From the NCBI GenBank assembly GCA_902706205.1, contig CACSKA010000003.1:1-64000 (forward strand): a stretch of DNA of 64,000 nt. Reading direction: 5' to 3'. Both the position numbers and the translations under genes were made by a program. Source of the stretch: Chryseobacterium sp. 18061. GTDB taxonomy: Bacteria; Pseudomonadota; Gammaproteobacteria; Enterobacterales; Enterobacteriaceae. The notes below the pieces were generated by a model, which made no database searches, was not told the DNA's origin, and worked only from the letters and a program-made list of their open reading frames with translations. Positions 1 to 8,269 of this stretch are shown here, piece after piece (the first letter of the stretch is position 1; the number at the start of each line of letters is the position of its first letter).

Positions 1-799
1 TCACTTCGATTAAAGAGTGTATCAGAGGAACCCTGAGTTGTATTGTTGGTTTCAATACCGAAGGAGAAATTATTATTTTCGTATCGGAAGGTTAATTGTT
101 CGCTATGGGGTGAGCCATCATCCCGAAGAAACCCATTAGGAATACAGACGCCTTTTTCTGTAGGGATATGATCATCCATGCGTCCGCTGAGTCTTGAGAT
201 CAGAGACTGTAATGCTGCAAGCTTAGCTGGCTTATTATTTGCATCAGATTCTGTAAATCCTCTTTCTAGATATTGTCTTTTTTTCTCTTTATGGCGAGGT
301 GCGGAGAAGTCACGTATGTCAGTAGTAATCAGGAATGTTATTGAATCAATATAAACGTAAGCTCCAGTTGGCGATAAATATCTGGAGTGCCAGGTTCATT
401 ATGATCAAATATTACACCTTTACCATTTGGTAATCGTATTATTTCTTTCAAATAAGGGGCCGTTTCAGGTTTGTTTCCCGGAATGTTGATTGACGCAATT
501 AATTCCGCCTCTCTTCTGCTAATTCGTTGCTCAAACGGAGGACGATACTGAGGTTTGCTTTCTATCTTAAAGTCATCAATAAAAACCATGTTTTTGAGTT
601 GGTTGTTAAAAGACTCCGGTACGTCAATCAGATAGCGACCGATGCATTGTGGTTTTGTTCGCGAGAATAAGGATTCTGTCATCACTGCATCCTTTTGCGT
701 GGATGTTGCTGCCATTAGAATGGAACTGAAATTAACCAGACTGAATATGATTAAGGCCATGGCCGTATGCTTAATTTTTTGTTTGATCATTTTCAGCAT
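1..799 (-). pseudogene. Tli4-type T6SS immunity protein, frameshifted and cut by the window edge
   Basis: The start at 799 overlaps the end of the lipase gene by 7 bases. The first frame reads 153 residues: a signal peptide-like N-terminus (hydrophobic stretch about residues 14-30 ending in MAA) and then the CIGRYLIDVPE segment that I associate with Tli4 immunity proteins. That frame stops at 338. If one base is added near 360-365 the reading continues in another frame through AYVYIDSITFLITTDI and GVCIPNGFLRDDG, which fits the family, and stays open to position 1. The family sits in the periplasm and blocks a Tle4 phospholipase delivered by sister cells. As written the gene is broken by a single-base deletion; a sequencing error would look the same. 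The family call rests on remembered motifs, and the 3' part lies outside the window. Confidence 0.75.
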
Positions 800-2457
800 G
801 GCGACGGGACCTCCTGAACCATTTTCGCAATGGCTCGTAACGTAAACCGAATAGCGGGGCGTTTATCAATATCACCGAAGCTCTGAACATCATAGGCACC
901 CTGATGTTCGACATTCGTAGCCAGGCAACTCTTTAACCCCGGGAGATGACGAATGGTATTCAATGATTCTACCGGTACCGTTCCGTCTCCGGGCGTTTTG
1001 GATGACATCAGAGTGAAAATATCAGACCGGCTATAGGGAAGTTTTATTTCTCTGAAGTTGTTTTTGAGTTTTTTGTCATGTTCAGCCATGTTTTTAGGAT
1101 AGGTCACCGAAGTTTTTTTCCACAATAATGAACCATCAGAATCTAATTTTTCTCCAAAAAATAAATAGCTATTAGTATGATAGCAATTATCAAGATCTTC
1201 GATAAAGGGTTGAACCGTTTTTTGCATCAAATTTAGATAGCTATCCCAATTTCCTTCTACGGTTGCCTTGTCCTTATCAATAATATCTGCTTCATATAAA
1301 CGCCACCACAGCGTTTTATTGAGGTATATCTCACCAAATGGGTCCTGATTCTGAGGAAGTTTGAGGTCATCGCCATTTGTGTCCCCCCCTTTAATTGTTA
1401 GCCAGGGGGCACCGTTACAATATTTCGCAGAGGGCAGAAGTTGTAGGGGCGCAGGGGCTTTCGCCAGAACAGGCATTAACTCTTCGGCAGATTTCCCCAT
1501 TACAGCCCCGGCAGGACCTTCCTGCGCGGCCCCGACCTTCATTCTTCGGTATGCTGCTGGCGAGCCCAGGTCCGGAATTACACCATGCACAATCCCGAGT
1601 ATTTTATCCTCATAGCCCAGAGCCTGTGATGCGTAGCGGGCAACAAGGCCACCCATAGAGTGGGTAACCAGAATCACCTTTTCAATAGCCAGCCCATGCC
1701 CGTGTTCGTTACGGTAGAGTTCCAGTACATTATCGATATATTTACCCAGCAGGGACGCCGATGTCTTATTATCCTGCAACCAGTTGTAACCAAAAACATG
1801 CAGTGGAAAAAGAAATTGTCTGAAGTGTTTGAGTTCCTCGTCCGTCATAGAGGATTCATTTTCATCTTCTGTTACCAGAATGGCCTGCGTAAGATGACTT
1901 AACACCCCGCCGACAGGCTCCGGAATTTCTACATTTCCCTGAAGCTGGCTGGCCGTTTTGACCGCTTTTTGCCAGTCATCAAGTAGCGCCCCTTGAAAGA
2001 CGCTAAGAAATTTCCCGTAGCTGAAATACAACACTTCCCCCCAGCCTCGGGATTTTCGGGTGGGAAGTAAGCGGCCATCATCTGTGATAGGAGAAAGAAT
2101 GTCGTTACAAACTTTTCCACGGTTATCGACCTTAGTTGTATCAGGATCTAATAGTTTTCGCCGTTCATTGCCAGTTTTAGATGCCCAATCCAAGAATACT
2201 GAAATATCATCATCCCCACGCCATATCGGTTCTTCAATCGAACTTTTAGCAGAACTCAAATTCGTCCCCATTACCCCGGGAAGAAAAATGACAGGTATCA
2301 CTTTTGTCGGTGGGAAAATAAGCATTGCCCTGGCATTCTTAGAAACATGCTGTGTCTGGATGCCTTGCCAGCTACATTTACCCTGTTCATTCCATTCAGG
2401 CCCATGCCAGGTGACCGACTGATTTTCAATATTGTCCGTATTATTTTCTTCTGCCAT
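793..2457 (-). CDS. Tle4-like T6SS phospholipase effector (alpha/beta hydrolase)
   Basis: A 554-residue protein with no signal peptide, as expected for a T6SS cargo. The N-terminal part holds IPVIFLPGVMGTNL (about residues 54-67), the typical first strand and oxyanion region of PGAP1-like lipases. The nucleophile elbow is THSMGG with Ser near residue 267. TPGDGTVPVESL and NVEHQGAYD near the C-terminus are good places for the acid and the histidine. I infer hydrolysis of membrane phospholipids in the periplasm of a target cell. The start is the ATG at 2457, with AAGGA 8 bases upstream, rather than the GTG one codon earlier. The downstream overlapping gene is the Tli4-type immunity gene, which supports the Tle4 assignment. 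No VgrG, PAAR or Hcp gene is visible, so it is an orphan effector within this window. The region looks richer in A+T than the chemotaxis genes. Confidence 0.72.
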   Translation of the reverse strand: MAEENNTDNIENQSVTWHGPEWNEQGKCSWQGIQTQHVSKNARAMLIFPPTKVIPVIFLPGVMGTNLSSAKSSIEEPIWRGDDDISVFLDWASKTGNERRKLLDPDTTKVDNRGKVCNDILSPITDDGRLLPTRKSRGWGEVLYFSYGKFLSVFQGALLDDWQKAVKTASQLQGNVEIPEPVGGVLSHLTQAILVTEDENESSMTDEELKHFRQFLFPLHVFGYNWLQDNKTSASLLGKYIDNVLELYRNEHGHGLAIEKVILVTHSMGGLVARYASQALGYEDKILGIVHGVIPDLGSPAAYRRMKVGAAQEGPAGAVMGKSAEELMPVLAKAPAPLQLLPSAKYCNGAPWLTIKGGDTNGDDLKLPQNQDPFGEIYLNKTLWWRLYEADIIDKDKATVEGNWDSYLNLMQKTVQPFIEDLDNCYHTNSYLFFGEKLDSDGSLLWKKTSVTYPKNMAEHDKKLKNNFREIKLPYSRSDIFTLMSSKTPGDGTVPVESLNTIRHLPGLKSCLATNVEHQGAYDVQSFGDIDKRPAIRFTLRAIAKMVQEVPSPC

Positions 2458-2952
2458 CACATGATTCCTTGTGAGTGTGAAATATCAAAGATTACAGTGA
2501 AATCCTGAGAAAAAAAGTGCCAGTGGTTGGTTTGATAAGAATATTTCTTCGACCAATAATTAAAACTAATGCATTTGGTTAATTAATAAATGTAGTGAAT
2601 TGTTTTGGGCGAAAATTTCTGACGGAGTATTACTCAACGTGGTGATAATTAAGTATCCCTTAACTACAGGTTAGTAACGCTAATATGTTTGCGTTAACGA
2701 TATGTGATTTACATCACAATAGAGGGAATATATTGTTTGCATCGTGACATTTACGTCAGCCGTTACGTCTGTAACTGAGTGATTTATATAACATAAACAA
2801 GTAAATACGGCAAAAGACTTAATTTACCTCCCGAAGTTGGTTGAATGAAATCTCCTGAACTAAATTTCAGATAAGGCGCCTGTGAGGTGGCCTGCTAACC
2901 TTCTGACGCACAACAAAAAAGCGCCAGGACTTCTGACTCTGGAGACGACCCG
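2458..2952. promoter_or_regulatory. AT-rich divergent intergenic region between tle4 and the csu operon
   Basis: About 495 bases without a convincing gene. It must hold the promoter of the leftward lipase gene and of the rightward pilus operon. A textbook CRP site lies at 2703-2718. An AT-rich stretch near 2780-2830 could hold the pilus promoter, but I cannot name a single -35/-10 pair with confidence. Confidence 0.5.
2703..2718 (+). promoter_or_regulatory. CRP-cAMP binding site
   Basis: TGTGA-TTTACA-TCACA matches both half-sites of the CRP consensus exactly with the usual 6-base spacer. It lies about 250 bases upstream of both the first pilin gene and the lipase gene, so it could act on either. 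Occupancy is inferred, not shown. Confidence 0.65.
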
Positions 2953-3522
2953 ATGAACAGAACACGTCTTCTTATTACCTCCGTCGGTTTACTGGCGCTG
3001 GCGTCCTCAGGCGCACAGGCTGTGACCAGCCTTGGCACAATTGGTGCAACCTTAACCCTAACCAATGGTTGTCTGATCAACGGTTCACCCAGCCAAAGCG
3101 GGATCAACTTCGGTTCGCTCGATTTTGGTACGCATCCGGCAACTTTCGCCACACTCACCACTCAGCTTTCAGGCGCCAGCGGCGGCAACAGCTTTACCGT
3201 CCAGTGCACCACCGATAGCTATACGGTAACCATCACCGGAAATGCCAACAGTACCGCGCCAGGCACGGTGGTCAGCACACCGGGTACGCCGGGCCGCTAT
3301 CTCATCAGCACCACTAATGCTGAGCAGGGGGTAGCGTATAGCCTCTATAGCGACAGCGGCTACAACAACGTGATAACCAACAACACCGCGTTGCCGATAG
3401 CCTCCACCACCGGTGGTGTTGACAGCTACACCTTGTACGGACGTATTCAGGGCGGCGGCAACAGCGTGACCGTCGTGCCGGGCACTTATACCGACACGAT
3501 TAACGTCAGCGTCAATTACTAA
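2953..3522 (+). CDS. Csu-type pilin, spore coat protein U (SCPU) domain
   Basis: A 189-residue secreted subunit. The signal peptide spans roughly residues 1-23 (MNRTRLL..., hydrophobic core, ending SSGAQA). The mature part has the SCPU pattern: an early Cys in LTNGCLING, INFGSLDFG, a second Cys in FTVQCTT, and a C-terminal strand with YTDTINVSVNY typical of a donor-strand-exchanged fimbrial subunit. It is the first gene of a five-gene cluster (two SCPU subunits, chaperone, usher, SCPU tip) like the Acinetobacter csu operon, and I infer that it builds the pilus rod. It ends 8 bases before the next gene. The exact csu letter is not assignable from sequence alone, so no symbol is given. Confidence 0.8.
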   Translation: MNRTRLLITSVGLLALASSGAQAVTSLGTIGATLTLTNGCLINGSPSQSGINFGSLDFGTHPATFATLTTQLSGASGGNSFTVQCTTDSYTVTITGNANSTAPGTVVSTPGTPGRYLISTTNAEQGVAYSLYSDSGYNNVITNNTALPIASTTGGVDSYTLYGRIQGGGNSVTVVPGTYTDTINVSVNY

Positions 3523-3530
3523 ACCCGCGA

Positions 3531-4082
3531 ATGACACGGGGTGCGTCAGGCTTCCTGCGGGAAGTCCGGGAACAGTTACGCCTTTTTGGACTGGTTGTAC
3601 TGCTGATTATGGGCTCTCCGGTGCAGGCGCTGACGGTCTCCACCCAGTCATTCAAGGTCAATGCCACCATCACGCCGGGCTGTTCCGTGGCGACGGGCAC
3701 CGGTGGGGCGATGGGATCGCTGAATTTTGGCAGCTATAGCGGGGTGAAGTCTGGGCAGGTCAGCACCCAGTTCGTGCCGAACGCCTCATTCACGCTGGCC
3801 TGTACACCGGGCGTAGCGCTGAGCATGAGCATTAATGGCGGGCAAAACTACACCACGGTGCGCAATATGCAGCGTTCCGGTGGCACCGATCGGGTGCCTT
3901 ACAGGCTGTACACCAGCAGTAGTCTGGCGGCCAACAGTGAAATTGGGGTCAATCAGAGTGTCTCAGTGGCCTACACCACCGGCGACAGTATTGCGCTCAC
4001 CCTTTATGGGGCCGCGCAGTTAACCGGCTTTAGTCCGGCAGGAAATTACACTGACCAACTCACCGTGACGTTGTCATGGTAA
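3531..4082 (+). CDS. Csu-type pilus subunit, SCPU domain
   Basis: A 183-residue protein with a long N-terminal signal region (basic residues, then FGLVVLLIMGSPVQA to about residue 33). The SCPU features are ATITPGCSVATG, GSLNFGSYSG, FTLACTPG and a terminal YTDQLTVTLSW. It resembles the preceding gene in layout and is probably a second, perhaps minor, subunit of the same pilus, exported by Sec, capped by the chaperone and assembled by the usher. It follows the first subunit by 8 bases and precedes the chaperone by 16 bases, so translation of the operon is tightly linked. The start is uncertain; an internal initiation site closer to the signal peptide is possible. Confidence 0.78.
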   Translation: MTRGASGFLREVREQLRLFGLVVLLIMGSPVQALTVSTQSFKVNATITPGCSVATGTGGAMGSLNFGSYSGVKSGQVSTQFVPNASFTLACTPGVALSMSINGGQNYTTVRNMQRSGGTDRVPYRLYTSSSLAANSEIGVNQSVSVAYTTGDSIALTLYGAAQLTGFSPAGNYTDQLTVTLSW

Positions 4083-4098
4083 TACAGGGAGAAAAACA

Positions 4099-4866
4099 AT
4101 GAATCAGAGCTGTCTGCCGCGCGCGTTGTCCGCGCTGATTTGTCTGAGCGGACTCTTTCTGGCATCGACAGGCGCACATGCTGCTGCGACGGTGCTTATC
4201 TGGCCTATCGATCCTTTTCTGGCTGCGGATAAAAAAGCCACCGAACTGTGGATTGAAAATCAGGGTGCGAGCGCCACCACCATGCAGGTGCGCATTGTTC
4301 GCTGGCAGCAACAGGGCGGTTTTGAACGCTATCAGCAGCAACAAGATGTCGTGGCAAGCCCGCCGATTTTGCGCATCGACCGCGGCGGGAAGCAGCTGAT
4401 CCGTCTGATCAAACAAAGCCCGGTGTCGCAGGGTAAAGAGTTTGCCTACCGAGTTATCATCGATGAAATCCCACAACCGGCGGCGAACACCCAACCGCAG
4501 ATCGGCCTCAAGCTGCAAATGCGCTACTCGATCCCACTGTTTGTCTACGGCCAGGGCGTGCCGGTGGAAGATGAAGGTGCCAATCATGTGCTGGTCGATG
4601 ACCGTAATCTGAGCTGGAACAACATCACTCTCGATGGAAAACCGGCTATCGAAGTGCGCAACCGCGATCGGGTTCACGTGCGATTAAGTGACGTTTCACT
4701 GCGACAGGGAGGCAGCGAACGGCAAATCGCGCCCGGCCTGCTGGGATATGTCCTGCCCGGCGAAAGCCGACGCTGGCCGCTGCCGCCGGGGGTGACGCAT
4801 CCGGATCAGATTAACGCGACCATCAACGCACAGGACGCGAAATGGCAGTCCGCACCGGGCAACTGA
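4099..4866 (+). CDS. csuC: Csu-type periplasmic pilus chaperone
   Basis: A 255-residue protein with a signal peptide (to about residue 27, GAHAA). It shows the PapD-like fold pattern: ELWIENQGASATTMQVRI in the first domain, LRIDRGGKQLIRLI before the F1-G1 edge, and FAYRVIIDEIP as the conserved strand that holds subunits. Such chaperones fold pilus subunits in the periplasm by donor-strand complementation and pass them to the usher. Its place between two SCPU subunit genes and the usher gives the specific role. A good ribosome site (GGGAG) lies just before the ATG. The 3' end overlaps the usher start by 25 bases. The symbol is by analogy with the Acinetobacter csu operon. Confidence 0.82.
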   Translation: MNQSCLPRALSALICLSGLFLASTGAHAAATVLIWPIDPFLAADKKATELWIENQGASATTMQVRIVRWQQQGGFERYQQQQDVVASPPILRIDRGGKQLIRLIKQSPVSQGKEFAYRVIIDEIPQPAANTQPQIGLKLQMRYSIPLFVYGQGVPVEDEGANHVLVDDRNLSWNNITLDGKPAIEVRNRDRVHVRLSDVSLRQGGSERQIAPGLLGYVLPGESRRWPLPPGVTHPDQINATINAQDAKWQSAPGN

Positions 4867-7229
4867 CAAAACTTGCTATGTGCATATTGCTAACCAGCTC
4901 AGGTCTTTGTCGGGCAGAATCGGGCGACGATTTGCTGCCTCCCCCGCCGGATCCACGCGAGATTAACCAGCACGCGGTGTATCAGCTTGGGCTGATTATT
5001 AACCACTATGATACTGAGACGGTGGTGCCTGTAACCCTGCGTGATAACCACTGGTTTATCGCCAGTGCCGACCTGCAACGCGCCGGGCTGCCGAAAGATA
5101 AACTGCCGGCGGGCGACGTTGATATTTCGACGCTGAATGAGGTCAAAACTGAGTATGACGGCAACCGCCAGAGGATGTTGCTCACCGTGCCGTCCGGCTG
5201 GTTCGCCGCTAAAGAAGCCACTTTTCAGAGCGGGATCAAACGCGCTGTTCCGCTGGACGGCACAGGCGCGCTGCTCAATTACGATGTTTATACCAGTCAG
5301 ACTCAGCACGGCGCGGGCCAGGCGGCCATCTGGCATGAACTGCGCTTTTTCAGCGGAAAAAACAGCCTCTCTTCCACCGGTTACATCCGGCAAAACCTCA
5401 GCGGCGAAAGTCAGCTCGCCGACGGCTATATGCGCTACGACACCACCCTGAGCTACACTGACGATGACAATGTCCTCGAATGGGATTTGGGCGATACCAT
5501 CAGCGATGCCCTGAGCTGGAGCAATAGCGTGCGCGTCGGCGGGGTGCGTATCGGGCGCGATTTTTCGCTGCGTCCTGACCTGGTTACCTGGCCGTTACCT
5601 ACCTTTACGGGGGATGCGGCGGTGCCGACGTCGGTGGACTTGTTCATTGACGGCTATCGCGCAGGCTCGACCCAGCTCCAGCCCGGACCGTTTACGCTAA
5701 CCAACTTGCCCTACATCAACGGCGCGGGCAACGCGGTGTTGGTCACCACTGATGCGCTAGGCCGACAGGTCAGTACCACGCTGCCGTTTTACGTCGCCAG
5801 TGAAATGCTCAAACCCGGTATCAGCGACGGCGCGGTGACCTTTGGCGCACTGCGGCGTAATTATGGTATTGAAAATTTTGACTATGGTCCGGCGGTGGGC
5901 AGCGGCACCTGGCGCTACGGCGTGAATGATTATCTGACGCTGGAAAGCCACGCAGAAGGCGCGGAATCACTGGCGCTCGGCGGGGCAGGTGCGCTAGTGA
6001 AGCTCGGTCAGTTTGGGATCGTCAATGGCAGCTACACCCATAGCCAGATGGAGGGTGAAGGCGGCCAACAGCTGAACTGGGGCTACCAGTACAGCACCGG
6101 CGCATTCAGCTTTATTACTCAGCACACCCATCGCGATAAAACCTTCGGCAACCTCGCGCTATACGACACCCCACGTCTGTACGACGACGATAATAACCCG
6201 ATCGCCAGCCTCAGCCAGCGTAGCGACCAGTATTCGCTGTCGCTGAATATGGGCAACTACGGCAATATCGGCGCAGCATGGATTGGCGTTCAGAGCTTTG
6301 ACAGCCAAAAAACCGAACTGCTGAATCTCTCCTGGAGCCGCAACCTGTGGGGAAGCAGCAGTATTTATCTGGCGGCTAGCCGCGACCAGCAGCGCGGAGA
6401 CTGGACGCTGGCAATGTCGCTACAAATCCCGCTTGGCGACAGGGACAGCGTGGCGGTGAGTACCGAAAATACGCCGGATTACGGTAATACCCAGCGCGTA
6501 AGTTACAACCACACCATGCCGTCTGACGGTGGCTTTAGCTGGAATCTGGCCTGGGCGCAGCAGTCGCAATCGAGCAACTACCAACAGGCGACGCTCGGCT
6601 GGCGCAACAACAATATCGAGTTGCAGGGCGGCGGCTACGGCGAAGAAAATGAAATGACCTGGTGGGGCGAAGCGATGGGATCGCTGGTGCTGATGGAGGG
6701 TCAGCTCTTCGCTGCCAATAAAATCAACGATGCATTTGTGGTGATCAGCACCGACGGACAGCCGTCGGTGCCGGTGAGCTACGAGCATCAGCCGGTGGGT
6801 GAAACCAACGACAAGGGCTACCTGCTGATTAGTGGCGTCTCGGCCTGGTACCCCGCGAACTACAGCATTAATGCCTTGAACCTGCCGGCGGATACCCAGC
6901 TTAAACAGACTGAAAGACGCATTGCGTTACGGCGTAACAGCGGATATCTGCTTGAATTCCCGATGGAAGAAGAACGCGTGGCGAGCGTTATTCTCCATGA
7001 TGAGGCCGGAAAACCGTTGCCCGTCGCCAGCATCGTTTCGCGTGCCGGAAAAGCGGACGCACCGGTGGGCTACGATGGCATCGCCTGGCTTGAAAGCCTG
7101 AATGACAATAACCCACTGACCATCACCACGCCGGACGGCAAACGCTGCGCGGTCAATTTCACGACGCAGCCGAATCCTGACCACAAACTGCAGACCTACG
7201 GGCCGCTTATCTGCCGGGAGACGAAATAA
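4842..7229 (+). CDS. csuD: Csu-type outer-membrane usher
   Basis: A 795-residue usher with a signal peptide (about residues 1-25, LTSSGLCRAES). An N-terminal chaperone-binding domain is followed by a long beta-barrel rich in alternating aromatic strands with a plug-region signature (DLFIDGYRAGSTQLQPGPFTLTNLP in two parts, about residues 265-290), and C-terminal domains ending near two Cys (KRCAVNF, LICRETK). It forms the pore through which chaperone-bound SCPU subunits are polymerised. It overlaps the chaperone gene by 25 bases and shares its final TAA base with the ATG of the tip gene, so all three are probably translationally coupled. The length is ordinary for archaic ushers. Confidence 0.88.
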   Translation: MAVRTGQLTKLAMCILLTSSGLCRAESGDDLLPPPPDPREINQHAVYQLGLIINHYDTETVVPVTLRDNHWFIASADLQRAGLPKDKLPAGDVDISTLNEVKTEYDGNRQRMLLTVPSGWFAAKEATFQSGIKRAVPLDGTGALLNYDVYTSQTQHGAGQAAIWHELRFFSGKNSLSSTGYIRQNLSGESQLADGYMRYDTTLSYTDDDNVLEWDLGDTISDALSWSNSVRVGGVRIGRDFSLRPDLVTWPLPTFTGDAAVPTSVDLFIDGYRAGSTQLQPGPFTLTNLPYINGAGNAVLVTTDALGRQVSTTLPFYVASEMLKPGISDGAVTFGALRRNYGIENFDYGPAVGSGTWRYGVNDYLTLESHAEGAESLALGGAGALVKLGQFGIVNGSYTHSQMEGEGGQQLNWGYQYSTGAFSFITQHTHRDKTFGNLALYDTPRLYDDDNNPIASLSQRSDQYSLSLNMGNYGNIGAAWIGVQSFDSQKTELLNLSWSRNLWGSSSIYLAASRDQQRGDWTLAMSLQIPLGDRDSVAVSTENTPDYGNTQRVSYNHTMPSDGGFSWNLAWAQQSQSSNYQQATLGWRNNNIELQGGGYGEENEMTWWGEAMGSLVLMEGQLFAANKINDAFVVISTDGQPSVPVSYEHQPVGETNDKGYLLISGVSAWYPANYSINALNLPADTQLKQTERRIALRRNSGYLLEFPMEEERVASVILHDEAGKPLPVASIVSRAGKADAPVGYDGIAWLESLNDNNPLTITTPDGKRCAVNFTTQPNPDHKLQTYGPLICRETK

Positions 7230-8191
7230 TGCGTCGCGTTTTAGGGGTGTTGGTCCTTCTCTGCCTGGTGAGTCTGCCGGTGCACGCGGCCTGTACGGTC
7301 AGCATGGCGAATGCATCATTCGGTAGCCTCTCGTCGTTCACGGTCAACAGAACCGAGCAGCAAACGTCAGCTAATCTGATAGTCAGCTGCGACACGGTGC
7401 TGAACCTGCTGACCAGTGATACGGTCTCCATGAACGTGGTCAGTGCCACCGCCACGTCGGGCACACGCCCGGCGCTGAAAAACACCGCTGCCGCCGATGC
7501 GGTTCCGGTCAGGGTCTGCGGCACATCTTCTTGCAGTAACACCACCGAAACCCCTATCGCGCAAACCTATACCTGGAGCGGGAATACGCTGCTCGGTCTG
7601 CTGACCTCAAAAAGCTATACCTTGCCGATTTACTTCCGCACGGTGGCGGGGCAGAGCGTCCGGGCTGGAACCTATCAGGTCAGCGTCAACCTGAGCATCA
7701 GCTATAACGTGTGTCCGACCGGGTTACTCGGGATTTGCCTGGGCACGCCGCAAACCGGCACCGTTGTCGTAACGACGCTGTTAAACATGACCGTTACCAC
7801 CGATTGCATCACCATCAGCGCGCCGGATGTCAATTTCGGCAGTGCGCCACTGGTGAGCAATTTCCTGCCGGTGTCGCAATCCGTCGCCATCACCTGCACC
7901 AAAGGCAGCGTCTACACCGTGGGCATCAACAACGGTGTGAACGCGGGCAGTGGCACGGTGCGGAAAATGGTCAGTGGTAACAATTCGATGAGTTACGACA
8001 TCTATAAGGGCAGCACCAACAATCGTTGGGGACCGAGCGGGAGTGAACGCTGGGCGAGCAGCGCCGCCAGTTCTGTCAGCGCTGACGGAACGGTGAACAC
8101 CTATAACTATACCGCCCGAATGCTGAGTGGGCAGACCACACCGCCCGCCGGGAGTTACACCGACACGCTGGTGGTGGACGTCACCTTTTAA
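7229..8191 (+). CDS. csuE: Csu-type tip adhesin with two SCPU domains
   Basis: A 320-residue secreted protein (signal to about residue 20, SLPVHAA). It has two tandem SCPU-like domains: one starting ACTVSMANASFGSLSSF, the second starting near residue 190 with TDCITISAPDVNFGSAP and ending YTDTLVVDVTF. The double-domain layout is that of CsuE, the pilus tip that binds hydrophobic surfaces in Acinetobacter; the same role is inferred here. It is the last gene of the operon and starts on the last base of the usher stop codon. No strong terminator follows; the sigma-28 promoter of tar begins 20 bases after its stop. Confidence 0.8.
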   Translation: MRRVLGVLVLLCLVSLPVHAACTVSMANASFGSLSSFTVNRTEQQTSANLIVSCDTVLNLLTSDTVSMNVVSATATSGTRPALKNTAAADAVPVRVCGTSSCSNTTETPIAQTYTWSGNTLLGLLTSKSYTLPIYFRTVAGQSVRAGTYQVSVNLSISYNVCPTGLLGICLGTPQTGTVVVTTLLNMTVTTDCITISAPDVNFGSAPLVSNFLPVSQSVAITCTKGSVYTVGINNGVNAGSGTVRKMVSGNNSMSYDIYKGSTNNRWGPSGSERWASSAASSVSADGTVNTYNYTARMLSGQTTPPAGSYTDTLVVDVTF

Positions 8192-8211
8192 TCACGTCGC
8201 GTGACTTAACG

Positions 8212-8238
8212 TAAAGTTCTGTGGATACGTGCCGATAA
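8212..8238 (+). promoter_or_regulatory. Sigma-28 (FliA) promoter of tar-tap-cheRBYZ
   Basis: TAAAGTTC, 11 bases, GCCGATAA: one mismatch from the enterobacterial FliA consensus TAAAGTTT-N11-GCCGATAA, with the correct spacing. It sits 32 bases upstream of the tar start, so the chemotaxis operon is a class III flagellar transcription unit that does not depend on the pilus operon before it. Confidence 0.93.
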
Positions 8239-8269
8239 CACCGCTATCACATTATTGAAAAGGTGTTGT

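Noticed and set aside
2726..2775. Possible second CRP site (GTGACATTTACGTCA)
   Set aside because: Only one half-site is fair and the spacing is wrong for CRP.
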